NCBI GenBank assembly: GCA_946699065.1
Contig: CAMPDV010000081.1
Coordinates: forward strand, 558,001-622,000
Reading direction: 5' to 3'
DNA from: Loxodes magnus
Lineage: Eukaryota > Ciliophora > Karyorelictea > Loxodida > Loxodidae
DNA: 64,000 nucleotides
The translations under genes and the position numbers were made by a program. The notes under the pieces were generated by a model that was not told where the DNA came from, made no database searches, and saw only the letters and a program-made list of their open reading frames with translations. The first letter of the stretch is position 1; each line of letters opens with the position of its first letter. Below are positions 12,620 through 24,605 of this stretch, one piece after another.

Positions 12620-13688
12620 TCAGCTTGCTTTTTTATTTTTGTTAATTAATTTAATGACTGATAATTAATATTTGCATAATGAGGTTGCATATTGTTTGCT
12701 ATCTTAATATTGTCTGTCTTTTTTTTAAGAGGTCAATTCAAAAATTGATTGGTTTTATCCTGTAGATTATTAATATTCCTTGTATTAGTTCTGGTAAAGA
12801 GATTACGCTTAGTTACATTTTTTTGAACTTCTGTAAGCATTAATGGTCTGTTTATCCATTACTCATGAAATCTCTTACTTTATTTCATTTATTGCCATAT
12901 AGAAATACACCTAGGCGAAGCTTATCAACCTCTTCTATCCTTCATTCTTTCTTTTTAATTACATTTGGATCAAGTACGTTAGAATACCTATCTCGTAGCT
13001 GATTTTCAGTGCGTATATTATCTAGAAGCTTGGAAATTTCTCTTCATTTATTTTCAAGATTTTAATAAATTCTAGATCCAAGAATTAAAGTAAAATCTTG
13101 ATATTCGCTCCATCTTAATTTCTTGAAAATAGTAGGATTTTTTACCTTTAGCCATCTCTAAGAGCACTAGTATTAATTCTTTCCATCAACAAAGTTAGCA
13201 ACTTCCCTTCAGCTGGTAAAATTTTTTTCCATAGCAAGTTAAAGCTGCAGATCTTACTCATCTGTTCATCTATTTGATTATTTAAAAATTTTAGATATAT
13301 TAGTCATTTTCTAATTACCTTTTGATTTCTAAATCATATGCAAAACTTGATATACAGAACTAGCCTAAGGATTTCATCTTCCTTCCTTAATATACTTATT
13401 CTTTTTCACAACTCCATTTCAATTCTTTTGCTCATATTTTTAAATTTTGGATATAAGGCTTTAATATCTTTAAGCTTGATCTTCATAATTTAATACTTGC
13501 TACTCCAGCTTGTACAGTTGGTTTTTCACAGTATCCTAAAGTTTAATATTCAGTCTTATAGATTTTTATACCTTCTCTAATAAATAAAAATCCTACTCCA
13601 TTTATTATTTCCAATACTTATTAAATTTTAAATGGTCTACATTTTTCTTAGCCGATGCTTTCTATTCTATTAATTTAATTATTTTCAT
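12620..13688 (-). CDS. R1R2R3-type Myb/SANT DNA-binding protein
   Basis: 350 residues after removing a 16-nt intron (12791-12806, GTAATCTCTTTACCAG). After a coiled-coil-like N-terminal third there are three consecutive Myb repeats. Repeat 1 starts NRWTDEQDLQLQLA and has SWREVANFV and QCSQRWLKV. Repeat 2 has LRWSEYQDFTLIL, WREISKLL and NQLRDRYSNVLDP. Repeat 3 has KEWRIEEVDKLRLGVFLYG, KWNKVRDFM and TDHQCLQKF. This Trp-spaced helix-turn-helix pattern binds DNA. Three repeats fit the animal c-Myb/SNAPC4-like class. The first Trp of repeat 1 is written TGA. The intron is needed to reach the frame ending in TGA at 12620-12622. An ATG at 13736 is an alternative start. Confidence 0.82.
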
Positions 13689-14047
13689 TAATTTAGATAT
13701 AATTAATCGAGTATTTCAAGCTATCAAGCACTCCATTCTTGAATATTTTCGCTAGCAATGTTTATATCAATAGATAAGGTGATGTAACTACATCGTGTTA
13801 TAATTATAAAATAAGCTTAAAAAATAGATGATTTCTTATAATTAACTATAGAGCAAATTTAATTTGCCTAAGTTAATATTAGCAAGTTATTAGTAAATTA
13901 TATGAAAGAGAGAAGTAAATAGATTTTTTGCTTAGGATTAAAGATCTTTAGAAACTCATATTAATTAGAAATGAAACAGAAAGGATAGACTATTTAAAGG
14001 TTTAATGTGATAGATAAAATATAAGATAAATATTAAATGAGAATTAA
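13689..14047. other. Gap between Myb and dCache genes
   Basis: About 360 bp, AT-rich. On the plus strand 13902-14050 gives a short purine-rich, coding-like frame (MKERSKQIFCLGLKIF) with no TGA before it runs antisense into the receptor gene. Otherwise nothing recognisable. It should contain the Myb gene promoter. Confidence 0.3.
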
Positions 14048-15607
14048 TCAGAAATCTCCTTCTGCAACATAAGGAACGGTTTTAATCTTTCTTAACTAGT
14101 TCGCCCATTCCATTCTCTTACCTCTGTAGATATTTAGAGGATATTTTAGTTTCTTCATTCGATCATACACAAACTCATCCTTCATTCCTTTACTTCTCTA
14201 CTCGCAATTAGCTGACATAGTTTCACAGGCTTTTTAGAACTCTTCTACTATTTATCCTATTTCATGCTGCCCTGAAATTAACTCTTGCTCAAGATTTATA
14301 TCTCTTAATAAATTTTTCTAGCAAGCGTTATCCATTATTTTATTACTAACTTACTCAATTTTATTGAGCGGCTTAACAAACTAAACAGAATAAATACAAA
14401 TTATGATAACTTGAGCAATGAAGCAGGCTAGGGCAAAGCTTGTGTCGATAGCTATTGTTAAGTTATATGAGTCCTAAAATTAATCTTCTACGTCTGAAAT
14501 TACGTTATCTCTATTATCAGTTCTCTAAAATAGCATAAAAACGCCTAATTTATTTTTAGGTCTATCTTCTCCTTCGTCTGCATAGATAAAGTTTCTAATA
14601 TACGTGTATTCAGTTTTGTTAAATGTATAGTACGTAAAAGTAGTTCTTTCACTTATATTTTCGTTATATATTTTTTTATTCCATGTATCTTCATTGATTC
14701 CTGTATAATCTTCATCAAAGATTCTGTGGAAGCCAGCCTAAGTTTCCCATATCGGAACATCGTTTGCTATAATACCACCCCATGTCACATAAATAGTGAA
14801 CCCAGTTTCTCCAAGTACGAAATCGTTAGTTCGATTTCTAATAATATCATAAAAAAGATCAACAGAAACAACAGCGAAATTATCTTCTCCTTTTTTGATC
14901 AGTTAGCTAGTTGATAAGTACAGGACTCCATCACCAACATATGGATTTGTCATTACTTATGTTCCATTGTTCAAAAGAGCTGTATAGTACCATTCTCTTG
15001 TGTGAGGCTTATAACCTTCTGATACAACAGTTCCAGGATATTGAATATATATTTAGTCAGTATCAAATCCTAAATATAATCAAATGAAGGGATTTACAAA
15101 CATGGATTTTCAATAATAGTCATATACTCCTGCAGAATTGAATATCTCTGTCCCTTCATCTGTCAGTTCTGTTCCATAATATGAATAAAATGCTGATTTC
15201 TCAAAAGCAACTGGCTAGTTACCGTAAACGGCGATCGTCTCGTTATTATATGTATAATCAGTTTCCTTTAAATCAAAATGTCATGTGCCTAGTACTTATT
15301 ACAAGTTGTGCTTGTGTCCGTTAAGGTCATAAATATCTTCTGTGATTTTCCTCATATTATCCAGCGTTCCGAATGCTATGTTAAAATATTTCCCGATGAG
15401 GTTTGTATTCATTTCATTATATACATACATATGCTTATATGTTGTATCTCTTAGTAAATCTTCAGCCTGATCAGTGCATTCATTTTCTAGTAATCTCAAA
15501 CCTACAGAAATCAATATCAAAAGAACAAAGATTATTAAAGCAGAGATTGAGACAACAACACACACTAGGCGAAGAGCTATAGATCTCTCCTTGAAGTTTA
15601 GCTTCAT
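14048..15607 (-). CDS. dCache-type membrane receptor without output domain
   Basis: 519 residues, no intron, stop TGA. It has a short cytosolic N-terminus (MKLNFKERSIALRL), a transmembrane helix at about 14-36, a ~330-residue extracellular domain, a second helix at about 403-425 (SFALACFIAQVIIICIYSV) and a HAMP-like linker (FVKPLNKIEQVSNKI) followed by ~90 cytosolic residues. The extracellular part carries the Cache hallmark YKPHTREWYYTALLNNG and then NPYVGDG, as in dCache sensors and the VWA-Cache proteins of calcium-channel alpha2delta type. Such domains bind small ligands. No kinase, cyclase or methyl-accepting domain follows, so partner proteins must carry the signal. Four Trp or near-helix positions are TGA. 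Confidence 0.82.
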
Positions 15608-16397
15608 TTATATTATGAAAAAAATATGAAATTAAACATAAAACATTAAACAATTCAATAAATTTCATCTATTCTCTAAAGTTTCTCTTTAGCCTCCATA
15701 CTTCTTAATCTTTCTTCCTTTTTTATTTTAATAAAAACTTTGAGTTATTAATCGTTAAATATTCAGTCATTATAATATCATTAAACTTGCAAGCTAATTA
15801 AAAAATAGCTACCATCCATTAAAAATGTTATGAATGTATTTTAGCATTTGTACCTTAATTTTTAGTTATTAAGTTACAATATATGATGGTAGTTAATATT
15901 GTACAGATATATCTTCATATGATAGTTAAATTCTTTTATACTACTTAATACCTTGCTATTTAAATTAATTATCGCTTTATTTATTCACCTGTTTTAAACT
16001 TGATTAGTTATTATCAATATTGACTCAGATTTGGAAGTAAAAGAAAAATCTACAGCAGAAATAATTGGTATTGTGAAAAGCAAGGTTTGAGAGTTATAAA
16101 AGAATATTAGTTTATTAATAGGGAGACAATTAAAATAGTTCAGCTTAACAATTTTAATATTTACTGTTTAAAATTAAAGTTCTAAATAAAGAATAAATAT
16201 TACTAATTTTATTCTTAAAGTGAACACTGTCTTAACTGTTTTAGTTATTTAGTTTAGCATAAGCTAAAAATTATAATTTTAGTATTATTTCATATCATAT
16301 TTTCAAGCTTTAAGTAATTAGTTTAATATTAAATCAATTAATTTTTTATTGAAAGAAGTAACAACTACAATTATTTTAAAGGGTAAAATTTGATTAA
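15608..16397. other. Intergenic region upstream of dCache gene
   Basis: About 790 bp, AT-rich, mostly T-rich next to the receptor start. From about 16020 the plus strand becomes A-rich and has a weak coding-like frame (LEVKEKSTAEIIGIV), which may belong to the small gene that follows. No repeats or RNA genes seen. Confidence 0.35.
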
Positions 16398-16645
16398 ATG
16401 AGTAAGGTTACTCGTGAAAGTTAGTGTTAAAGAGAGTTAATAAAGTAGGATAGATTTATTTATATGAGAAAGGATTTAAAATTTATACTAAAGCAGCAAA
16501 TCCTAGTAAAGCAGACTACTAGTTATACTGATATCTCTAATTTAAGATAAAGGAAGGGGACTTTCTTATTTAGAGTTTATAAAATTTTACTATTTAGGCA
16601 GAAATAATTTTAAAGAATCAATAAATATTTATCATTAAAAAATGC
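16398..16645 (+). CDS. Possible small basic protein, unrecognised
   Basis: ATG at 16398 starts a purine-rich frame with strongly coding-like composition (MSKVTRESQCQRELIKQDRF, then RKGTFLFRVYKILLFRQKQF). The Arg-rich tail faintly recalls a mitochondrial uS14 ribosomal protein, but this is too weak to name. The 3' end is uncertain. A 23-nt GT...AG candidate intron near 16578-16600 would lead to a TGA at 16645-16647, overlapping the CIAO1 start codon. It ends essentially at the CIAO1 ATG, so the two are either separate transcripts or this frame is spurious. Confidence 0.35.
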
Positions 16646-17688
16646 TGACAGAATTATAGAAACTATCAGACCATTCTGACACTATTTGACAGATAGATTG
16701 GAGATTCGATGATAATTTGCTGATTTCATGTGGTTAGGACAAAATAATTACTATTTACGGAAAAGACTAGCAGAACAAATTCTAAAAGAAGGATAAATTG
16801 GATAAATTCCATTCTAAGACTATAAGATCAGTGGCTTGAAATTCAAATGGCAAGACATTCGCTGCAGCTAGCTTTGATAGCACAATTACTCTTTATCATT
16901 AAGAAAATATAACGGAGTTTGAAAATGTATAGACAATAATTACTAACGCAAAAGAAATTAAATCTGTTTGCTGAGATGAATCTGGTGAATTGTTGGCTTG
17001 CAGCGCTAGAGATTAAACAGTATATATTTACCAAATTCATGAAAACTTCGATTATGATTGTGTTGGAGCCTTAATAGGACATAAGGGAGATGTAAAAATG
17101 GTAAAGTTTATCGAAGAGAACACGATAGTTTCAAGCAGTTATGATAATACAATAAAAATATGACAACAAGATCCTGAAGAAAATTTAGAATATACGTGCT
17201 TTTAAACGTTAGGCGGCCACGAAAGTACTATATGGTGTTTTGATGTCTTTGAAGATTTCCTTATAAGTTGTTGCGAAGATTCTAATATGATTGTATGATA
17301 AAAACAATCTAATTATAGTCCTATTTAATAGTTGACAGGATATCATGATAGACCTGTTTATTTTGTTAGTTTCAATAGCAATGGAAGATTTTTTGCTTCA
17401 GCTGGAGGGGATAATTGCATTTGCATATTTCAAAACATTTAAAAAAATATTTACGAAGAAAAGCAGTAAGATATTGCTTTCGAATTAGTTATTAAAATCC
17501 CTAACGCTCATGAAAGTGATGTAAACTGTGTTAGATGAAGTCATACTGGACAAATATTAGCAAGCTGCTCTGACGATTCAACTATTAAAATATGGAAATT
17601 CACAAGTGGAGAAGAACAATTAGAAGAGAAATAAAAGTAATTTGAATAAGACCAGTTACTTTCACAAGGAAATCATTAAGTAAAATGA
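16642..17688 (+). CDS. CIAO1: Probable cytosolic iron-sulfur assembly WD40 protein CIAO1
   Basis: 348 residues (family about 340) forming a seven-bladed WD40 propeller from end to end; blades carry WDESGELLACSARD, SSSYDNTIKIW and ASCSDDSTIKIW. The stretch LGGHESTIWCFD matches the CIAO1 pattern. CIAO1 joins CIAO2B and MMS19 in the cytosolic targeting complex that inserts Fe-S clusters into polymerases and helicases. The blade Trp codons settle the genetic code: TRSVAW, VCWDES, IKIWQ, MIVWQK and VRWSHTG are all written with TGA. Stop is TGA at 17686-17688; a second TGA follows two codons later. No intron. Confidence 0.93.
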
Positions 17689-17884
17689 GAATGATAATCT
17701 AAAAACATCCTTAAATTTATAATAATTTTGATTCCTTATAAATACTTTTTTCTGGTAATTATTCAACTTTATATAAAATATTTGCAGTAAAAATTAAAAA
17801 ATTTTAGTCTAAAATTTTTTGCTAAAATATTGTTTGAAACAATCATTTGAAAACAGAAAAAAGTTATAGCTAATTAGAAGGAAA

Positions 17885-18784
17885 ATGATAAAAGCTTAAC
17901 TTTCTAGTTAAAGAGGCCTATCTTTCTTTACAACCACTAAAAAGAATTAATTTGATCATACTTAAGAAATACATAAGTTAAAAGTAGAAAATAGGGATTA
18001 TGAATAAAAAAGTGATAATTTACCTTTTTTCAATTTATGATATTTATATAAATAATTGCTAAACTCAAGTCTAATATCTCTCAATTAAATTAAAATCATA
18101 ATACTTAAAATCCTTATCTTAAGAAAATATATTAGAAATTTTCTTATATAGAGTTATAGTTTCCAACTAGAAACCTTCATTTAAAGAAAGCAAAGTGTAA
18201 AAATGGTTAAATTTTCTAGACTTGATTGAAGCTAGAAATTATTTAATCAGACCAAATAAATTCTACATTTTTGTGAGAAAAATAGCTTTTTTTAATTACT
18301 ATAGTTCCAATATATTTTTATCTTATATTCATTTAATAAAATCAAAAGACTAAAAATTTTTTAGGAACTAAAACTAAATAAAAATATTTGATATTTTGTA
18401 TAGTTAATTTTATATAGCGCTCATTCAAAATTTAATTTAAAGAAAAAACTGTATTTAAAAGAAAGGCTAGAATTTATAAAAAAGTGATTAAGGAGATATT
18501 ATTAAATACTACGAATTAAATAGATATTTATGCATAATTAATATATAAATAATTCTAATAGCAATATTAGTATTTCTATTATAACTTTCAATTTTCTAAT
18601 ATTATAAACAAGTAAGTCAATCAAATTTGTTTGAGCTAAGATAAAATAATCGATATAAGGTGTTGTGAGAGTTTATATGTAGAAAACATAAAATCAATAA
18701 ATTAAATGATGGTACTCTCTTAAGAAAGGTTACTTCTGCTATAATTAATTATAAGCTTTAGAGGAAATTTTTATTAATAAATGA
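17885..18784 (+). CDS. Unrecognised 299-residue basic protein
   Basis: ATG 17885 to TGA 18782-18784 in one frame, A-rich coding strand. Early part IHKLKVENRDYEQKSDNL; the C-terminal third is the most protein-like (KFVWAKIKQSIQGVVRVYMQ, IKWWYSLKKGYFCYNQL). TGAs at 18038 and several later positions are read as Trp; stopping at 18038 would leave a 51-residue peptide. Convergent with the next minus gene, with stops only 33 bp apart, the spacing seen at other convergent pairs here. No family recognised. Confidence 0.45.
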
Positions 18785-18817
18785 TGTATAAGAAAATATA
18801 ATTAAATTGCAAATAAC

Positions 18818-20372
18818 TCAACGTCTATTATGCATACTTCCAGGTACAGAAAGAGATTGTCTAAATTTGTCTAATTCCTTTTATAGTCTGTTCAAAGGAG
18901 GTTTTCTTTTCTTTTTTTAAGTTAATTATGCTTCTAAATAAATTTCTTAAGTAGACTTCATACTTCTTGCAGTGCTTGGTATTAATTTTTTGGTTTTACT
19001 GTCATAAACGTGGAGCAAATTGAAATTTAACTATTAAGGACTGAGCTGTCTCTATCAGCTCTAATTTTAAGATTTTGAGAAGCTTCCTTAGTTTGTAGAG
19101 CTATTTTTGGTATGTGTTTGCTTTATAGGAGAATACATTTCTAAATTATTTAGATCTTCCACCTATATACAATACTGTACAGACTGCTCAATTTCTTTTT
19201 CTTATTCCTCTTCCTCAGAAAATTCTGGATTATAAATATCATGAGTAGACTTTTCTCATTCTATACAAGCTTCTTTGCTTGGTTTATACTTTAATGTAAT
19301 CATAGGCTAAAAATCAACTGTTTTAGATAATTATATAGGCATATGGTCTCCTTCTCTTCTAAATTTAACAACAGAATGAGCGACTGAAGGCACACCGTCA
19401 TTTAAATTCTGATTTATAATATCATTTATTTTAATCGTCTAGAACGATTTATGCTTTTATGGCTAAAACCATTAGCAGGGATACAAACAAGAATGAGAAT
19501 TCGCATATCTTTATTTCAAAATTTCTTTGCTTATTTTCTTATTAACTACTATCTCATTAACACAAAGCGCACAATCAAAAACAGGATTAGCGTCTTATTA
19601 CATTATTTATTAAACGTAACTTGAATTAATATTAGTAACCAATAAATTTAAAGCTTAAACAAATATCATTAGTAATACTATTAATTAACTATTCCTTCCT
19701 ATTTAGTATCATGGATATAATCTATATGGGAATTAGTTCATATTAACATGCTAATTTACCAAGTATTCTCCTTTACTTTATCTATCTTTTAACTTCTTTA
19801 TCCTTATTTTACTTTTCAATGCTTTCTATTCTTCTTATTAATTTAAAGCTTTAAAAATTTAGTTTCTTTATATCCTAGATAATCATATTAAGAACAACAA
19901 GTTTGGAGATTGCTATTCGGTAAGGAGTTTCTGTTAGCTAAATTTCTAATCTAAAAATGAAAAGCGAAATTAAAAAATTTTCATTTAATCGACTAACTAA
20001 AGATAGTTATATAGATGAATTTAAATTATGTAAATAAGATTTCCGTTTTTGATAGTGCTATAATCAAAATTAGGTATATATACCTAGATAAATATTAATA
20101 TGCAGGATACTTTTGATAGGCTTTATTTATTCTTCCCTTTAAAAAATCTAATTGTTTATTAATTTCTATATTGATAACTCACTCTTTCTATAAAATAAAG
20201 CCTCTAAAAATGTATTTAAAATATAAAGTTAAATCTTAATAATTCTACACTATATTTATATAGCTATTTGTATAAAGTTAATAAAAACTAAACATTAAAC
20301 TTAAAAGCATTCACTTAGTTTAAAAATAATTAGATGTAAACTTAGTTATTAATCAGATAGTTTATCTTCCAT
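18818..20372 (-). CDS. Unrecognised protein, Cys-rich centre
   Basis: 510 residues if a 22-nt intron (19594-19615) joins two frames; the 3' exon is the safer part. The 5' exon starts MEDKLSDQQLSLHL and is Ile/Leu/Gln-rich. The 3' exon opens with a small Cys/His cluster (DCALCVNE...HSCLYPCQW), which could bind zinc, then an acidic stretch (FSEEEEQEKEIEQ) and a basic, Ser-rich tail ending in KFRQSLSVPGSMHNRR and TGA. If the intron is wrong, the 3' exon alone can start at ATG 19603 (261 residues). A 46-nt alternative intron also keeps frame. Function unknown. Confidence 0.55.
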
Positions 20373-20544
20373 ATTTACGAAGTTATAGTAATTGGCTTTC
20401 CTTTATATAATTTTTTAACATCATATTAGCTATTGTTATAATAGGCATTTTCTTAATAATTATATGCTAATCATATTATCTATTTCATGAGTAATCTTCC
20501 TTTATCTTAAGTATTTCTTTTCATATAGAAATATGAGTATTGAC

Positions 20545-21642
20545 TCAAAGGAAAAAGTTTGATTCTTTGAGGATTAATTTAGTTTTAGTTATTTGCTACT
20601 AAACATACAAATTTTGTTAACTTACTAGCTAGAGTGTACTTCTTTTCTAGAATTATTGATTTTAATGTGTTATTTGCTTATAATTAAAATATTCAATCTT
20701 TCATCCTTATTTTTAAGATCATTTATCGCTAGCAATTTATTTATTGCTTTTTAACCTAGTAACCAAGCTTTGATCGATTTAAATAATATCTCCTAACTTT
20801 AGGTAGAAATCAAGGATTTTAATATGTTTTTTCTGTTAAAGAATTGAAAGCTAGATATTTTCTAGTTGAATTAATAAAGCTGCAAGTATAATTATACTTT
20901 AATTATAATTTACCAAAGATAGTTTTATTATTAATCTTAGTTAAAATTCCTCAATATCCATATATTTTTCCAAATTGTTCAATCTTATAAATTAAAATCT
21001 TTTAATTATTTCATAAATATATATTCATCATTTTTCTCCCCTTAAAACTTTAATTTTTTAGTATCTAACTGTAAAAACTATTTGCTTTACTAGATCCTAT
21101 TTAGATTAAATATCTATTGATTTAATCTTTTTGGTTGCAATATAAATAAAAAATAGCTATTAAAGATTGCTTCTTCTATTAATGTTTAGCAGTCTTTATT
21201 CAAAATCCTAATAATTAGTTAATTTTAAATTAAGAGATAGAGAGAATTAATTAATAGATAGCATGCTTTAAATATACCAAAAGGATTTATTAAGAATAGA
21301 AAATTACTAATTTGAAAGCACTAGCAAAATAGAATTTATCTAGATAGCATAGTATTTAGATTTAAAATATAGAAATAGACTAAATGCTAATAACTATTTC
21401 TCCTAATTAATCATCTTAATACACTTTTCACAAACATTCTAACTTTTTAAGAATAAAGTAATTTAGCATTAATAGTAATAGAGTCCTTTTGAATATAATA
21501 GAGGAACTAATATATTTCCTTTTATTAGTTTAAGTTAAATAATTTGTATTGGCAGACTAATACTAATTGCTTAGTTGTTATATCAAAAGGCTATAGTAAA
21601 AGATACTTAACTGCTAAGCATAGTGATTAATGCTTTCTTCAT
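20545..21642 (-). CDS. Unrecognised 365-residue protein
   Basis: One frame from ATG 21642 to TGA 20545-20547. The C-terminal half is convincing (FYLKLGDIIQIDQSLVTRL, TRLKSNKQIASDKWSQKQGW, QKRSTLQLVSQQNLYVQQQ); the N-terminal half is hydrophobic and AT-rich, with one CEKC motif. The frame can be read further upstream to about 21900 without a better ATG. It is divergent from the coiled-coil gene at 21961 and lies 172 bp upstream of the preceding minus gene. No family recognised. Confidence 0.42.
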
Positions 21643-21960
21643 ATCTATAATATTTTTATATCTATCACTTAAATTATTCCTTAACTAGCTACAAAATGCT
21701 AAAATTAGTAATTCCTTAATTCATTTTAAAAAGATAGTAATAACTGAAATAGTTATTACAGACTTATCTCTAATAAATACAGAGAAACTAGGATGTATTA
21801 AAATGTCAGCATAGTAAGGCCAGTTGGAATGGAAAGCTAAATATGACTAGATAAAAAGAAGGAAAAGTAAATGAAGAGTTGAAGCTAAAGTAACAAAAAT
21901 TAAAGGATATTATATTAAGATTGAAATTTAATTTAGTCTAATTATATTTAAGAAAATATT

Positions 21961-23877
21961 ATGACTTCACCTTATTTCACTTAAGGTATGCTAGAAATTT
22001 CAGAAGGATAAAATTCAGCTAGCAAATATTAATAAAGTTACAAATCTAATTCTAATATATAAGGAAGAGATACTCTGCTGCTCAAATGTAAAGATGCTAT
22101 TACTAGTCTCTAGTAAGAGTTATAAGATGAAAAGTAAATAAGGAAACTAGCAGATGAATAGGTTTAGTAATATTAAGGGTAAGTTCTGCAAATGAAAGAA
22201 GAGATTAATATGTTTAAAGATGCAGTTTTTAAGACCTAGAAAGAGAATAAATAGCTTGTTTATTAAATTTAATGCTTAACTGATTAGCTTAAAGAACATA
22301 TGAACAAAGTGGAAAAAGAATAAGTTACAACTTAGTCTCTTAAAGACGATATGGAATTGCAAGCAAAACTAATGGAATAATGAGAGTAAAGACTTAACTA
22401 TAAAAAAGACGAACTTGAACAGTAGCTGCAAATAAACAAATTATAAAAAGAAGAGAATTTAGCTTTACAAGAGTAAATAAAATAATTAAACTAAAATACC
22501 TAGCAATTAAAGGATTAGATTTAATAAAAGGATTAGATTATTTAATAGCTTAAGAAGAAGAATGAAGACTAAGTAGAAGAAATAAAATAGAGAACATCTG
22601 AAGAAATCTATCAGCAAAAGAAATAGGCTGGAAGCAGTTTGAATGAGTTAAAAGAGCAAAACGAAAACCTTAAATAGTAAGTTTTCAGTCTCAAAAGTTA
22701 ATTAAAGTAAGAACAGTAAGTAGTAGAGGAACTAAAATAGAGATTAGAAAATGCTAGGAAATCTTTAACCGAAAAGTAAGAAGATGAAGAAAAACTAATA
22801 GCCTAGCATCAAGCTAAAATAAAAGAAAAGGATGAATCTCTATAGCAAGAAAAATAGTAATTTAAGCTTAGAGTACAATACTTTTAAGAAGAAAACCAAA
22901 AACTAGCAAATAGATTGGCATCTTTTGATAGTAGAGTGAAATAAAGTACGACTTCATCTGATTAATTCAAATTATAAATATAATAGTTAACTTAACAATG
23001 TTAAGAAGACGTTATTATTATAAAGCAACTTTAAAACGAGAAATAAGTGGCTTCAGATCAATTTGCTTAGCTCAAGGATAAATATTAAAGTTTAGTATAG
23101 ACAAACAAAAATATCAAGTAAAATTTGCAGTAAAAAGACAAAGAAATATAAGAAGCTGTTAAAGGAATATAATAAATGTAAGCTTTAATGTCATAACTCT
23201 AGGAAAAATAGTAAGTAGAAATAAACTTACTTAAGTAGAAAAACTAAGAACTTCAATAATAGTTAAAACATGAGCTGCTGCAGTAAAATGAAATTAGATA
23301 GAATGAAAAAATAAAAGCAAGTGAAGATATTGAAAGAATAACAAGAGAACTTAATCTTGAAAGAGAAAAGAAAAGTAAAGCAGATGAAACTTCCAAGAAG
23401 CTTAGTTAAATGCTTCTAGATTTAGAATAGAAATTATAGAGAGAAAATGATGAATTTAAAAATGAATGCGATAAGAGAGATAAAGAAATTGAAAATTTGA
23501 AACAATAGCAAGAAATGAAAATTTAGTAGATTTAAGCAAATTTTTAATTGAAGTTATAAAAGTAGGCCTAAGGGTTTTAAAAAGAAATATCATAACTAAA
23601 ATAATGAAGCGAAGCTTTAGAAAGTGAAATTCATAAAGAAGAACAAGTTTCCAAATAAGCATCTCAGTAAAAACGACCAAAAGAAATTCCTTTGGATATA
23701 GATTAATAAATAGTAACAGAACTGGATAAAAACGTATTTCTTTTATATAGATAAGCTCTATTTACTCAAACAGAAGTAATTTAAGTGAAAAATATAAATA
23801 GACTAAGCAGAATATTAGCGATATCAATATTTAAAATGACTATTATTTTTAACGAAACAAGTGTTGAATTTAAATGA
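21961..23877 (+). CDS. Long coiled-coil protein, 638 residues
   Basis: ATG 21961 to TGA 23875-23877, no intron. From about residue 40 to 560 it is an almost continuous heptad-like run of Glu, Lys, Gln and Leu (for example KEIENLKQ, LNLEREKKSKADETSKKL), typical of a rod-like structural or scaffold protein. The tail from about 565 is more globular (LDKNVFLLYRQALFTQTEVI). A very large share of its codons are TAA/TAG Gln, which makes it one of the clearest demonstrations of the code. Only two internal TGAs, both within coiled-coil. The precise role cannot be read from a coiled coil; cytoskeletal, basal-body or golgin-like are all possible. Confidence 0.85.
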
Positions 23878-24605
23878 TTTACTAACTTGATAATTTCTTT
23901 TTATAGTATATTTGTTAATTTCAATTTAAAATCATCCATTTATTTGGCTATTTAACATTATGATTACTTTTCTCTTATAAATGCTATTTAAACGTTTATT
24001 TGCTTAATTAGCTTGTCTAATATTTTTTTAACAAGATTTTCTAGTTAGTCAATATAAATGTTATTTAGTAAATTAGATCATATAAAGATAGTAATTATTC
24101 AGAATGTATCTAAACTTAATTTTCTTTACTTTCTAGTATTTTATAAATTTTATCCTTTAAAAATTTATAGCAAGATACTCTTTTTCTTACATCTCAAATT
24201 TCCATAATTAAAATACCAATGTTGATCAAAAATTAAATCTTAGCACTTTTTATTACATAGCAAGTATTTAAAGATAGCCCAGTTTTTCTCTTAAAAGCTT
24301 GGATTAGAAAATATTCAAAATATGAGACTTCTATATATTATCTTATCTATTTATCCAGTAAGAAAGGAATATTTTAATAGTTAAAATACGAATGAACAAA
24401 AGTAAAGACTTTAACACTCTTGGATAAGGCTGTTTAATATTGAAGAATTATATCTCAAAAGAAAATTTTCCTTTAATTAAAAAAATAAAAAGACATCAAA
24501 TCTAAAATAAGAGATATAAATGCTTATACATAGCTTTAGATGGCTTAATTAGAGATTACTTATATTTAAATAAGAATAAAAGCTCAAACTATAAGTTAAT
24601 TTGTT
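23878..24605. other. Gap with a probable but unresolved plus-strand frame
   Basis: After the coiled-coil gene the sequence is T-rich to about 24240. Then 24300-24600 is A-rich on the plus strand and reads as coding-like in two competing frames (KYEWTKVKTLTLLDKAVQYW in one; a frame from ATG 24393 with NKSKDFNTLGQGCLILK in the other). Neither has a clean TGA before running antisense into the membrane-protein gene. A short convergent gene with an unseen intron is likely. Confidence 0.3.

Noticed and set aside
14726-14914. Plus-strand reading frame of 62 codons
   Set aside because: Lies antisense inside the dCache receptor gene, whose frame is conserved and complete; it is a shadow.
23456-23680. 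Minus-strand frame of 74 codons
   Set aside because: Antisense of the 638-residue coiled-coil gene; hydrophobic composition is what the complement of Glu/Lys codons gives.
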